Shown here: piece after piece, positions 1 through 12,343 of the stretch | How positions within the stretch are numbered: the first letter of the stretch is position 1 | How the letters are laid out: each line of letters begins with the position of its first letter | Assembly (NCBI RefSeq): GCF_000004195.4 | Contig: NC_030683.2 | Location: forward strand, 51,969,358-52,033,357 | Direction: 5' to 3' | Origin: Xenopus tropicalis | Taxonomy: Eukaryota; Chordata; Amphibia; Anura; Pipidae | Length of the DNA: 64,000 nt | The notes under the pieces: model-generated | Database searches by the model: none | The model's input: the letters and a program-made list of their open reading frames with translations, nothing else | Told to the model about the DNA's origin: nothing | Position numbers and translations under genes: made by a program

Positions 1-505
1 TTGTTGCATTGTCTATACATGCATGTACTCATCACTCTAAGGTGAAAGGACATTTTACCTACGCCTATAGCACAGTCACATATAGAATTTGACAAGGGAG
101 GATTTCTAAGGTATAACCATGGCAGTTACATGCATCCTTCACTTATTCCCAGTGTAGAGAATGGGAAACAATCTGCCTTTGGCAAATGGTGGTGACAAGT
201 GAGCACCAGGAAAATTCATTTTGCAACAGTGTCTACACTAGGAAGAACATTTCCCTTTTTTTGTGCATATCATTGATAGACAGTGAAGGGTGTCTGAGTG
301 CTGCAGATTCCCCTGACAGCTTTGTAGTCATACATGACATGTTGAGATTGTTGTAAAATATATGCAAGCCTGATTAAAAATAGTGACAGAGACTACTATC
401 TACTACTATACTATTTTAACAGTTTACTATAACATGGTACACAGTTCAATGTAACATAAGTAATGGCAAATAATAACATCTACATCATTCCTCTTTGTTT
501 TGCAG
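1..505 (+). other. Intron sequence upstream of the first visible exon
   Basis: AT-rich sequence with no supported exon. It ends in a good 3' splice site: a pyrimidine-rich run followed by TTTTGCAG at 498-505. The intron enters in phase 2, because base 506 must be the third base of a codon for the downstream frame to stay open. The preceding exon lies outside the window. Confidence 0.6.
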
Positions 506-676
506 AAACCTTTCATCATGTTGCAGTCCTAGTCAGAGGAGTAAAATGTTACACAGAAATGCATTTCGGAGAACTCCCCCCCTGCCCCGAGGCCGCCTCA
601 ATGGAATTACAGGGCCAGCATATCAGCAACTTGAAGAGCCTGGCCTGATAGATCAGGACACAATGACTTGCCAAGG
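506..676 (+). CDS. Internal coding exon, penultimate exon of an unrecognised gene
   Basis: A 171-bp exon, a multiple of three, bounded by TTTTGCAG before base 506 and a GTAGGT donor from base 677. Both flanking introns are phase 2, so the exon could be skipped without changing frame. It encodes 56 full codons rich in Ser, Arg and Pro, including the basic/proline stretch RRTPPLPRGRLNG, followed by a Gln/Glu/Asp-rich end. The stop codon seen when reading on (TAG at 678) is inside the intron. The split codon (GG + G) rejoins exactly with the exon at 9401, giving Gly. A PPLPR core could bind SH3 domains, but that is only a motif guess. I do not recognise the protein. An alternative donor at 681 (TAG/GTGATG) would put the stop codon in frame and is therefore less likely. 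Confidence 0.78.
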
Positions 677-2044
677 GTAGGTGATGAAATTCACTAGAGC
701 ATGAAAATGCAATATCAATCTCAAGATTAAAAAATGTAGAAACTTATCTTCTTTAATCTTTCTTGTGAGCTGTAACTTTCTTATGTCCCTAGAGGATGAA
801 ACATTAAAATCAAAGAAATATTTAAACATAGATGGCTAGGGGAGATGTTCTCTATAATTTCTTATTGACTTTTGTCTGGAATAATAAATAATACGATCAT
901 TTTTATATTCCTTTTTCCTTCTTTCTAGAGTTGTCCTCATTTTCAGAGTCCTTCAAAGGAATGGCAGTGTGTTTGACTATATTTCACTTTGCTGTGAACT
1001 TCACTTCTTCTATGGTGTATTAACTGTGTCATATTTTTTGCAAACACAATATAAGATATGAAGTGATAAGAACTTAGCTACTTATCTAATTTAATCCTAC
1101 ATAAAATATTTGAATCTCCTTCCAAAAGAAATGTGTTTATTAAAGTTAAATCATCAAATTATAAATAACTGCTTGTAACAGTATTTAGTAAAATATCTTC
1201 TACTTTAATACCACTACAGTGCTAATACCATACATCTTCAGCATTTTACTGGATCCTGTTAAATGGTTATATAGGGTACCTAAATCTTAATGCAACACAA
1301 TAAAAATGAAGAAGCAGATCCTCGAAGCACATTGTTCTGGCAAATGCTGTTGAATGATTTTTTTCTGCTTTACCACCAATATAGCTTGTAATGAACACCA
1401 ACTGCATACCTAGTGCTTCTGGAGCCATGCTTCATTCACCAGAATTCTACATTACTACTATATCTGAACAATATTTATTCTTATTGTGACCATTGTATTC
1501 AAGGAGGGCTTTATTGAAATAAATGAGCAAAAAGTTACATTTTTTTTTTGTATTGAGGTCACATACATAATAGGTTACAATATAAAAAATATATAAAGAA
1601 AGAAATGTGGAGTTAAGTAAACATTCTTTTTATACTTCAACGTCAACTTCTTACGCATATATAAAAAAGGGAGGGGAGAGAAAAGAGGGTACTTGTTATT
1701 AGTTCCATAAAGATAAAAGGAAGAGAAAGAAAACAAAGCAGCCTCAAAAATATCAAGATAGAAGAAGAAGGATGTGATCAAGGAGCAATGACCCGCTCAG
1801 AATAACATTTTTATTTAAAGAGAACTGTTCACAGTTTTAGTACTAAAGTTGTGTAATGTAACAATCTTGGCATATTTAGCATTAACAGAAAACTGAACCT
1901 ATGTAAAAATATGTTTATAGGTTGTGATAGTCTTAATAGAAACTCAGACCTATAGGCACAGATATATAATTAGTCATAGTTTAGGTTCAGGCATATCAAT
2001 ATGAATAAACACAAGAGATCTTAATTTCCCTTGTGGTTACTTAC

Positions 2045-2190
2045 TAGGGATGCACTGAATCCAGGATTCGGTGGGGGATTCGGCCAAGATTCTGCCTTAT
2101 TCAGCAGGATTCGGATTTGCTCCTAGCCTAACCGAATCCAAAAAATCATGTAATTTTGTCACTGTTACATGCGAAGGATGAGCAATGACT
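2045..2190 (+). mobile_element. hAT-like element, left end only
   Basis: Begins TAGGGATGCACTGAATCC, which fits the hAT terminal pattern YARNG. It continues with several short GGATTCGG/CCGAATCC motifs typical of this kind of subterminal region. No matching right end (reading TGCATCCCTA) was found before the next exon. The right boundary here is therefore only where recognisable motifs stop, and the element is truncated or internally replaced. Confidence 0.55.
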
Positions 2191-5100
2191 CTTTAGCGAT
2201 AGAGTACATACCTGTAGATGACCAAAAAAGAAAAAAAAAAATCCCACAGACTACATTGATAATGTGATTGATAAATACATGTTTCCTTTCATAATAAATT
2301 GCTACTGAAAGAACACATATCTCCCATAAACAACCAAAATTGTTACTCTGTTCATCATTTATCTACTGCTTTCATAAAAAGGAGACAAAAATTTGCACTG
2401 AAAAAAGACACGTCCAATGAGTTCTACTTTTTTTTGTCAAAATAAACCTGCTGAACTGCTGACTGATTCAGAGGAAGGTGAAAAAAAAACACGTGAAGCC
2501 TTTCCAATTTGCCACAGAGGGGGAAACAAATTCTAAATCCATAATAGCAATCGGAGCAGTCACTGGATCAAGTTTGTACTAAGAGCTAATTTTAATGCCC
2601 AATATCCCAACTTTCTGGGGTGCTGATCATTGTGAGAGCCCACAGTTATATTAATAATGCATGCAATTGAACTGTGGTGTATTCTTAGGCCCAGCTATAA
2701 ACTGCATCATGTCCCATTGGTATAATGGACACAACCAAACTTACTAGTATGCTATATTCTTATGACAGCATCTGTCTTGGACCCCTTGATTGCACACCCA
2801 TGAACAAACTTCCTGCATTATGGACATTGCTACCAAAGCTACAACCCCCTTCTCACATACACACCAACTCTAATACATTGTATATTTACACTTACATAAT
2901 CTTCTCCCAACTTTTATTTCTTTGTGCACTCCTAAAGGTGGATTGCCATTGCAATGAAGGAGCATCATCTAGTAAAACATGGAGAGGTTTAAACATTACC
3001 TCAAAATATTGCATTACCCATTTCTGCAAGAAGGCAGTAATTCAAAATGTCCAGGTTTCTGATCCATTTAATTCTAGATAAAAACAATAACTCTTAATGA
3101 ACCTGAAACACATAGCAGGCATAGCAAAAAGTGGATGCAGACCACCACTTTTATAGAATAGTTGCATGTCTGTGTTCCAAAATGGAGTGCAAAAACCTAC
3201 ATGTTTCCCATTAATATAGTACTGCATGTGATTTACATCCCTATATTCATGAGAGCTGTTGGGGGGTAGGCAAGTAGGCAACCCTTCTTCCCTCACTACC
3301 CACCTCCTAACTTGCAGATCATTCAGAGCCAGCCAGTGGCCACTATTCAAAAGTGAATGAGCAAGTAGTGTGATTTTTTTTACCAATAGCATTGTACAAG
3401 CAAGAGAATGGTACCCTCAACCATTGAAAAGTGATGTTTTCTAGAACCTGACCATATCTCTCCACACACTTTGGAATACTTGATATGGTGGCGAGCCCCC
3501 CAAAACATATAGACAAGAATGTAACAACCATGGTTCTAAATTTCTTGGAGATTTGTGCAAAGCGTTTATTCAGGTCAGCAAAAGCATCTTACCCATATAC
3601 AAGTCACACTGGTAATCCTTTGGTTTATTAGAATTATTTTAGTTATAGTGTTTTTATTAAACACATGGGCGATAAAGACCTAACTGATTTTTTTCAACTA
3701 TTCACTATATACAAAGGGTACGACTATATCATAGACCTTCAAGACATTGTTGGAGAGGGAGAGGGCTGTAGTGAGACCTATTTTACATCTGGTTGGATAG
3801 AGTAAGGATGTTTTCCATATCTTAAATGAAATGATGAGCACACATTGTCACATGTCCTCCTGATATTGCTCTGCTCCACATTGTGCCATAATTAATACTC
3901 TCCTCTGAGAACATGCTAAAAACATAAATAATCTTGGTTTCCTACCACCAGGGTTTACAAATACATTTTCTTCCTCCAATAGATTGCTTTAAAATGATTT
4001 TCATTTTACTTTTATGCAGGACAACTAACTCATATAATAGAGTAATAAGTACTGTGGTGACTAGTATTTCTACTGTAAAGTGGGAGCCTTTATCTCAAGC
4101 AATCATTATTGAAGGCTTGTGTATGTTTTCAAATTCATGCTGGGTTTTGGGCCAGTTTATCTTATCAATTTTTCTTTTTTGCTTTTTTGTAAAAAATAAA
4201 ACGTTTTTCAGCTTTTAGGAGTTAAGTAATTCATGTGAAGTTCCAATAATAGTTGCGTCAGACTGAAGGCTCAAGCAATCATAAATAGGGCCCTAAGAGT
4301 CATCTGGCCCATGTGATTCTTGGTTGTTGTGTCTATTGAAGTAGCCAACTGTGGAAACCCTTGAATTAACCCTGTGTTCAGACTGGGGTTAGCTCCAGGG
4401 TTCTCTTGTGTCATACTACTTCATTTTAATTTGCTTTGCAATAAGTTTGGAATTTAAAATATAGCCCTCACCCAGAGGTTCACAGAGAGCAAAAACAGCA
4501 ATTCTGAGGTCCACACATCCAGGCAGCATGGTGCTTTATTCTCTGTTGACACCTGACTAGCAGGGGGATGTAACTTGGCCACCTGTGGTTGATGAATTCC
4601 CATCTCAGAATTGTGTTTTTGCAATAGGCCTTTATGTTGCACAGAATATGCCAGAGGCATATCATGGCTACTATACAAGCTTTAACCCTCTATAATAGCC
4701 ATATATTCCTGGGGAAAAACCAAGACCCAAACATTGCTGCCTATGGTTGTTGTCTACTGTCCAATACATTGTTGCTGTTTAACAGTTAACACAACATGGG
4801 GAGCGAAGATTGTGTCTGGTATTTTATTTTTTTTAAATAAATACATTTATATAAATAATTTAATAAAGCTCTTGCTCTTTCATCTGTTCCAACTGGCCTT
4901 TGTTTCTGTTTTGTAAATGCTGTTATCCTACTGGTAACTTAGTACAGGACAAACAAAATAAAGAGGAAGCACTACACAATGTTTTTTTTTTTCTTTTCTG
5001 GGAGTGTTTGGCATCCCTGCTAAAAAGTTGGTTTCTGACACCAATGTTATACTTTCCCTAGCATGGTAGTGAAACAAATTACAGATGAAATAAAAAAGGA

Positions 5101-5235
5101 AAAACAGATAATGTGCAATAAATCCTATTGATAAAAAGCATTCTTTAGAGCACTTACATGTGGTTGTTTTTTACATGTTTTAAAATGCACACTGAGGATG
5201 GTATTTACTAGTTGTCAGATAATTTTTTAATTTGG

Positions 5236-5402
5236 ATTTTTAGTGCTAAAAGTTGCCAAAAAAAAAGTCACACATCTTTTGATTCCTTCTTTTGCCTCAA
5301 AACTTTGGAGGTTTCAAATCTGTGACACTGGTTTTTGCCCGACAATTTCAAAAATTTGAATTTTTGGGCAACAATTCAAAAAATATTTTGGTAAATCTGC
5401 CC
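5236..5402 (+). mobile_element. Possible Harbinger-like MITE, right end
   Basis: The segment ends GGTAAATCTGCCCC, the reverse complement of the GGGGCAGATTTACC type of end seen in Harbinger-like MITEs elsewhere in the window. The interior has AT-rich stretches with local complementarity, such as the CAATTTCAAAAATTTGAATTTTTGGGC region. The left end is not clear and no target duplication could be assigned. Confidence 0.35.
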
Positions 5403-7954
5403 CAGTGTCCATATGTAATTTTTAAATGCAGTACAAAAGTTCAAAATGCATCTTTCTATTTTATTGGAATATGAATGGATGCAGTGAAATTTGGCTGCAA
5501 TAAAGCACAAATCTGAATGCACGTGACAGACAGACAGAATATAAAGGAGCTAATATCAATTAGATGATACAGTGCACCGAAACCTGCATCTGAAACACAG
5601 ATTAAAAGCACAAAAAAGTTGTGTATAAAGTCCATTAAACACATGGATTATTATTTCCATGCCATGATAGTTATTTTTTAAAATATTTTTGAACTTTCTT
5701 TTAAATTTTAAAATCAGCAGTAAAAATAAAATTCTAAATTTGTGATATTTTACAATATCAGTTTTGTCCTCACATTTGTAATTTCTGTGTTTGAGATTTT
5801 GGAGCTTTTTGAACTTGTCTAAGCTCTGGAGTTCATATCTCTGTCCTTCAGTATGATTCCAATACATCTGCTAAGTCTGTAAGAGGATTTGGACTGCTCT
5901 GGGATTTTCTGGGTCTCTATCCACAGTACGCTATAGATCTATATTCTAAAAAAATAGGGAGATTAAGAAACACTGAAGCTTAAATCACATGCCACATTTT
6001 AGTGTCCTTTAAGCAAAGCAAACAAGCATGAAATATTGGTAGTAATGAAACAACTGCAACCCTACTCAAGCCAAAACTGCTTGTTGTTTTGTTCCTAGCA
6101 CTATCAAGGCTCTTGCATGTAAAGGTGAGCTGAGTATAAAGCCTTGAGTTGCTCTACACTAAAGGGAGCTGATTATGAGATTTAAAAAAAAAAATAAAGG
6201 AAAGGAGGATCCCTTACAAAAGTAGGAAGAAAACCAGCATGCAAACTTATTATGGATATCAAGAGGACAAAGTATAAAGAAGAAGAAGAATAGAAGAAAA
6301 TGGTATATACAGTATTATGAAATGCAAATGACCAATCTAAGAACATCAGTACAGACAATGTCCTTTAGCTTTCGCAAACAGGAGACAATTTACAGTTTTA
6401 CGTAAGTCTTGGTTGAATGTACATGCCAAAAGCCAGATTGCATGGAATCCAGTAGCTTATAGTTGTGGAGCAAATTAGAAACAAGTAGCAGACATACATG
6501 ATTCAGGCCTCTTTGAACTAAAAGTAACCTTTCAGAAGCTTGGGAAGCATTAAATATATAAATAACTTAAGTAAGGACAGTAGCACAGTAATTAAAGGGA
6601 CAGTAGGTACTATGGGAATGGACTCAGCTGGCAGTGGCAGACACAAATAAGGTGAACAATACCTTCATGGCTTTTCCATTTATTCAACTACAGCTCTCCA
6701 GAGAGGCACTTTCTCACCAGTCAGTATATGGACTTTCACCGTACCTGCTTTCCCACAGGTTGCCTCTTTTACAGGTCTCTCTCTGGTTACTGTAGCCTGT
6801 CATACTGTAGTAACAGCCAGACCTGTGTTCCCTTTTACCTACAAAAACAACTCTAACCTAAGCTGCCATTTAATTCCCGGAATGAGAGGGAAAGTTAACC
6901 ATTTTTCCTTTAGACCTCCCTTTGCAGCTCATGCAATGCACCTAAATGCACATTTTTTTAAAGCAGACAGGTGTGATTAGAACCACAATACCTAAAGCAC
7001 CTTTGCTACAACAGAATTAATAGGAATTGGTACAATGACATTCTGCGTATTATTTTACTTTTAATCTGTATTTTCTCTTCTTTTTCCCTATTTCTTTCCC
7101 TTACCTTCTTCTCTGCTCCCTACTTTTCTTCTCTCTATTTCATCTCCTTTGTTGTATTCAATGTTTTCTAGAAACAACTTAAATGAAAACTTCACTTAGA
7201 AGTCACTTATGAAAAAAACGATTGTGGGTGGGTCCATTTGCATACAAAGGTGCTAGATTGTGGAAGTACAATTAAAAAGAGCAACCAATTAGCCATTTAC
7301 TTAGAATGGTGTCCAAGTTAGAAAATTAAAGAAAATATCTGATTGGTTGCTATAGAAAACTTCCCTGACTGCATTTAACACCTGTGTGTCAATTAATTCC
7401 TGGAATTTGCTGACAAATACTTCATGTATTTTCTTTTCAAAAAATATTTTATTCTCTGAATATAAGAGGATACGCATATATGACAAGTTTTGCCTTTATA
7501 TAAACCAAAGGGATTTTGGTAGCCCCTATTTACAATCCTTTACTGGATAAATTTCCCCCCAAGTAAAAGAAAAACACAGATGTCACAGAGAATTCTAGGT
7601 ACTATGAATAGTTAAATTTTTTTATAAAGGGTATAGGTATTTCAGTGTATGCATGTTTCCCTTTGTGAAAACCTTAATCCCTGAAAGTGGTTGTTTTACT
7701 TCATCAGCTTTTTTAGGACTTGTTTAGAGAAAGTGAGATGCTGCTTAAGGAAAGAAAAGAGTCTATGTTATGCATTTCAAAGGTTCATTTCTTTACAGAA
7801 ATCAGTTATCATTTTAATGACTTCCTGTTTAAACAGAAAGTGTTAACACAGCAAGAGACGTTTTTTTTTTACTTTTTGAACTTTCTCTGCCAATTGCTTT
7901 TTTAATGTCAAAGTTAAAAATGTTAATGTCATCTTGGTGCATGGACAGGCAGAG

Positions 7955-8391
7955 CTCAGACTACTAAAGATTTTGGCATTATACTGCTAATAGATTTACC
8001 ACATTAGTGCCACCTGAACACTATATTTATTCTGCAGAAAGCATTACCATACCTGAGTAAAGAGTCCTAGAACCTTTACTGTTCTGCTTAAGATTGCAGC
8101 TGCCATTTAGCTTGGTCTTCATAGCTTCCTGTTGTATAGCTCTAGCCATTATAGCTCAGATCACACATTCCTAAGGGAGGGGAGAGGGAGCTCTTAGCAT
8201 TCTTGTGGAAGGGGGAGCAGGAGAGGGGAGAGAGGAGAGAACTGCTCAAACTCTGGCCCCAGGAAAGAAGAATTTTTCTGAAAGAGGAAGTCAGATACCC
8301 AAATAACAGTTTTCTGTGAGTGCTTATGGTTGTATTTACCTTTCTGATAAAGCTGTCTTAGTTTTTACCTTTCCTTCTCCTTTAAATACAT
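7955..8391 (-). mobile_element. Kolobok/T2-like MITE, left part degraded
   Basis: Ends CCTTTCCTTCTCC followed by TTTAAA, the reverse complement of the TTAAAGGAGAAGGAAAGG end seen intact at 48.7 kb. It shares long interior segments with that copy: the TTTTGGCATTATACTGC stretch, the TATTTATTCTGCAGAAAGC stretch and the TGTGAGTGCTTATGG stretch. This copy keeps about 150 bp of middle sequence (a GGGAGGGGAGAGG-rich segment) that the 48.7-kb copy lacks. That segment also occurs in the 55.8-kb copy. The left terminus and left TTAA were not found. Confidence 0.6.
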
Positions 8392-9400
8392 TGACTTTCA
8401 ATGACAGTAAAACAATGTTCTCTCTCTCCCTATCTCTTTGCTCAATGCATTTAGAGGGGGAATTTATGAAACCTTTTTTTATTGTTTAAAACTAAGGGCC
8501 ACTCACTATGGTACACAGAGAGCAGTTGCACAAGCACTCATTGTATATCGTATTTCTGTGTAGCATGGGAATCCTTGCATTTAAGATTCATGTTACCCTT
8601 GCCATTTGACACAGTTTCAGCAGAAATACTGGTTGGCTAGTTGAAGCCAAAGAAAACTAAAGAATTAACTAAACTAAAACTAAAGAAATCTGCTTCTGTG
8701 CAGCAAAAATTCATTATTTATGACTTGTCTAAGGCAAATTTTACAGCATATATTTAGTTCAAATAAGGGTTTTCTCCATTAAATTCAAGCAGGCACAAGC
8801 CCTCATGTCTTTTGCACTTTGCAATCTTCCTCAGCATGACCGCTTGTTGGAGCAGGTCCTTATGCTCCAGAATTAAAGCAATGACCAGCTCTGAATTAAT
8901 TCAGTGCTGTCTACATTTATCAGCACAATATTCATGAACTGGAGAGAAATGCAGGGCTGACTGAAGTCCACAGTGAATGAGTGTGATTTTTGTGTCCCTA
9001 AGCAACTCTAGCAATTGCAAGTTGGGTGTCTTTAAATGATGGCCTGTATTTTGCTATCTACATTTTTCTAACGTTTTGAGGAAGCACATCAAGTGTGCAA
9101 ATTTAGTGTTAATTCTCAACTAGCACAATAACAGGAAAGCTAGTGCTCTAATAAACACAGTAAAATAACTCCATATTTATTTAAATGATAAAACTCTTCT
9201 TTAATGTTAACATTTATACAAACCAAAGTTTCGTTTTGATGAACTTTGTACGTCACACAACATTTTCTGCCAAAAATATCAACTTAATTTATTAGTTATT
9301 CCATATCTCATACATTTTGTAATGTATAATAAAAAAAATATTTCACTGTGCTTATAATAACAATTTTAACAAAGAAACTGTTCTCCATTTCTCTTTTTAG

Positions 9401-9911
9401 GTGTTCATCCAGTGATTTAATTCATCCACAGCATAACTCAATAAATATGCAACCACATTCAAGAGAAACACAATCTTATTTTAATGACCTGGAGCGAAAG
9501 GACACGATTGGTTATTCAACGTCTAGGGCCAACTCCATTCCCATTATACCCTCAATGGGTCTAGATGATGCCTGCATGCAAACACAGAATCTTTCAGAAA
9601 CAGTAGGCATCAAAAGGTGTAAAAACTCATTTTCCAATGAACTTGTCAAGGTGAATGTTCCACCTAACAGCTGTCTAATACCAGAACAACAAGAAGTGAA
9701 AATTTTGCTTGAAACTGTACAAGAACAGATACGAATTCTAACTGATGCAAGAAGAAGGTCTGAGGACTTAGAAATGGCAGTTACAGAAACTGAGGACACT
9801 GCAAGTGAAAATACAGCGTTCCTGCCCTTGAGCCCAAAATCAAAAACTGATCAGGAGCCCAAATTTGTCTTAAGAAATGAAATGCAAAGGGACTCAGCAC
9901 TTCATGTCTGA
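9401..9911 (+). CDS. Terminal coding exon with stop codon, C-terminus of the same unrecognised gene
   Basis: Acceptor CTCTTTTTAG at 9391-9400, then about 169 codons ending in TGA at 9909-9911. Phase 2 entry matches the exon at 506-676. The first 18 residues of the longer ORF starting at 9348 are intron read-through. The encoded tail is hydrophilic, with no signal peptide or membrane segment. First comes a Ser/Asn/Gln-rich half. Next is a charged segment beginning EQQEVKILLETVQEQIRILT, with hydrophobic residues spaced as in a coiled coil. Then follow an arginine cluster (DARRRSEDLE), an acidic Thr/Glu stretch and a Pro/Lys patch (PLSPKSK). The extreme C-terminus LHV could act as a class II PDZ ligand, which is weak inference. 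No family is recognised; a protein search with the joined exons would settle it. Confidence 0.82.
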
Positions 9912-11251
9912 TTTTGGAAATTAACTTTTCTGTCTGATGTCTAGCAAAAGAGAAATCAAGGAGATAAAGTAAACAAAAATTATTTATATGCATTAATTTA
10001 TGAGCATCTACATAGAAGAAACCAAATAGTCTATCGCCCTCATATCATAGTGTTTTCTAAACAAAATATTTTTTTAAGGGCAAGAAAAGGTTTGAGGAGG
10101 ATATAGCATTCACTCAGTGCATTGAGGGATTTAAATATATTTCTTATGGTTCTTCAGCTCCTTTCATTGCCGTGGGATATTTGAACACATTGATGTCAAA
10201 TGCTTCAAATGTACCTCCAGCTGCAAAGTGGTTTAAAGATCCAGGAGTATGTGATCTTTCTGACAAAAGGGCCAAAATGCATTATCATTTGGAAATCATA
10301 ACTGTATTTTGTTATATAATTTTGCTGACAATGAAAGCAACACCACAACTATCCCAATGAAACAATTATAATTACAATCTGTGTTCTGTTTTACTGTTGT
10401 ATTTTTTCCTGTGTGTGTGTATTACTTGTGTGCTGAAATGTGAGCATATGCATCACAAAATGAGCTTGCATTTTCACTGCTATATACACTATATTTGTCA
10501 GTGCTGAGAATGGTAAGAGCATTTTAATTGACCACCAGTTCAGTAGACGATCTTCACTCCTTCTATAGAAATAATTTAATTTGTTTTTTTTTAATTATCT
10601 ATTATGTATATACAGTATATTAACACAATGTTTTACAATGATTGCCATCATTTACATCTGTCCATGTCCCACTGGAGCTTAGAACTTAGAGTACCTATCA
10701 TATTTGCATACTTAGGGCAGTCATGAGATGTTGATCAAACTGGCTATATTTTTTTAGTGTGTGGAAGGAAATGAATATGGACATGTGGAGAGCATACAAA
10801 ATCATGAACAGAACTCAGAACCTTTGCACTGCATGGCAGGAATTTAAACTCCTGAGTATTGTGGGGTTCAGTGGGTCCACTGAATACAAGACTTTTTGAT
10901 ACAATTAATTTCTTACAAAGCTATTTTATTATTATTGCAGTGTGTAAGGGGGCCCCTAGGGAAAGATTGGGCATATAGGGCCATAGTCAGTCACTTTAGA
11001 ATGAAAATCAGTTTGGAGAATCATTCCCAGTGGGACATCTAAGGGGTAATGGGCAAATGCCTGTATTGTTTCCTGGGCATCTGATCAAAATCCAAGTGTG
11101 AAAACATTGTGCAACAAATACAGTATCTGGAAATTGCATTTTTAGGTGTGTAGTGCAATTGCATTAACAAGAAAACACACATTTATTTAATATTAACCAA
11201 TTAAATTAAATTTAGCACCTCTAATTTTTGTCTAAAATATTTTAAGACTTT
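9912..11251 (+). other. 3' untranslated region and downstream flank
   Basis: AT-rich sequence after the stop codon with no coding signal. I find no canonical AATAAA on the plus strand that is clearly placed. ATTAAA variants occur at about 11200-11210, and a GT-rich stretch at about 10411-10436 could be a downstream element of an earlier site. The mRNA end therefore cannot be fixed from sequence alone. Confidence 0.45.
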
Positions 11252-11710
11252 GGGGCTGATTTACTAACCCACGAATCCGACCCGAATTGGAAAAGTTCCG
11301 ACTTGAAAACGAACATTTTGCGACTTTTTCGTATGTTTTGCGATTTTTTCGGATTCTGTACGAATTTTTCGTTACCAATACGATTTTTGCGTAAAAACGC
11401 GAGTTTTTCGTATCCATTACGAAAGTTGCGTAAAAAGTTGCGCATTTTTCGTAGCGTTAAAACTTACGCGAAAAATGCGCAACTTTTCGCGTAAGTTTTA
11501 ACGCTACGCAAAATGCGCAACTTTTTACGCAACTTTCGTAATGGATAGGAAAACTCGCGTTTTTACGCAAAAATCGTATTGGATCCGAAAAATTCGTAAA
11601 GAATCCGAAAAAATCGCAAAACATACGAAAAAATCGCAAAGTACCGATCATTACGAAAAAAACGCAATCGGACTCCATTCGACCCGTTCGTGGGTAAGTA
11701 AATCAGCCCC
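11252..11710. mobile_element. Harbinger-like palindromic MITE (459 bp)
   Basis: The whole element is a near-perfect palindrome, from GGGGCTGATTTACTAACCCA to the matching GGTAAGTAAATCAGCCCC, with its centre at about 11481. Each arm is about 225 bp and built from short CG-containing words such as TTTTTCGTA, TTTACGCAA and AAACTCGCG. The type is inferred from the GGGGC... ends shared with copies that carry TTA target duplications (18192-18470). Here the flanking triplets (TTT and TAT) do not match. The mirrored short ORFs on both strands are a by-product of the palindrome and not genes. Confidence 0.75.
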
Positions 11711-12343
11711 TATCTCTTCATTTAATGAGACATAAATTGTGAAAAACACTTTTACTTATAAATACATGGGATTTAAACAGTGTAAGGCTAGTTTCACATA
11801 AGGGATTATTATTTTCAATATTCAAGTCTCTTTTTAAAAAACTTGGCTTTGCAAGTTTTATGCCCTGTGGGTTCATAGCTCAATTTCAGAGAGGTCTGCA
11901 TATTTCCAGTGGCTGATTAATGTCACTGGGTCATTACTTGCTTGGTCCATAATAGTTTATCACTCTGGATAAAATCAGCACTTCTTATATCACTTTTTTA
12001 ATTATTTCTTTTATACTTCTTGCTACTTTTTATCAATAACAATCATCCAGAATATGTAAAACGGATTGAAATATTTGGATGTAGCACTTTCAAGTTGTGT
12101 GTATTTGCTTGGATGCCAGAAATGTTAAGTATAAAGATGCACTTGATCATGTTTTTCACCAGCAAAATATATGTACAGAATGCTACACCCAGTGAGCCAA
12201 ATTGTAATCTTCAATCTTTGACCAAATTCTTGACCTTTGTGATTTTCAAAAAAGGAAGACATATGTCAGAGTTAAGTGGAATCAGTAACAGTCATTTAAC
12301 TTCATCAAATTACCAATTAAGGAATATTGAAATCATAGACAAA
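11711..12343. other. Unique AT-rich spacer
   Basis: No recognisable element or gene. The ORF starting at 12020 runs into the next MITE and has no coding character. Confidence 0.5.

Larger units (their letters stand above)
677..9400 (+). other. Intron of about 8.7 kb between the two coding exons
   Basis: Bounded by GTAGGT at 677 and a pyrimidine-rich acceptor ending CTCTTTTTAG at 9400. It is AT-rich with many poly-A/T runs. It holds a hAT-like left end (about 2045-2190), a probable Harbinger-like right end (about 5236-5402) and a Kolobok/T2-like MITE (about 7955-8391). Between these I see no exon with convincing splice sites and coding character. Short ORFs at 2725-3081, 3042-3392 and 3934-4218 look like chance openings in unique intronic DNA. 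Confidence 0.75.

Noticed and set aside
6596..6850. Possible T2-like MITE starting TTAAAGGGACAGTA
   Set aside because: Only a short match to a TTAAAGG end. No paired right end or family interior was recognised.
9348..9400. Upstream start codon for the terminal exon ORF
   Set aside because: The acceptor CTCTTTTTAG and matching phase with the 506-676 exon place the exon start at 9401. The first 18 residues are intron.
11232..11735. Several 60- to 75-codon ORFs on both strands
   Set aside because: Mirror images produced by the palindrome. The same holds for the ORFs at 19034-19616 and 20617-21124.
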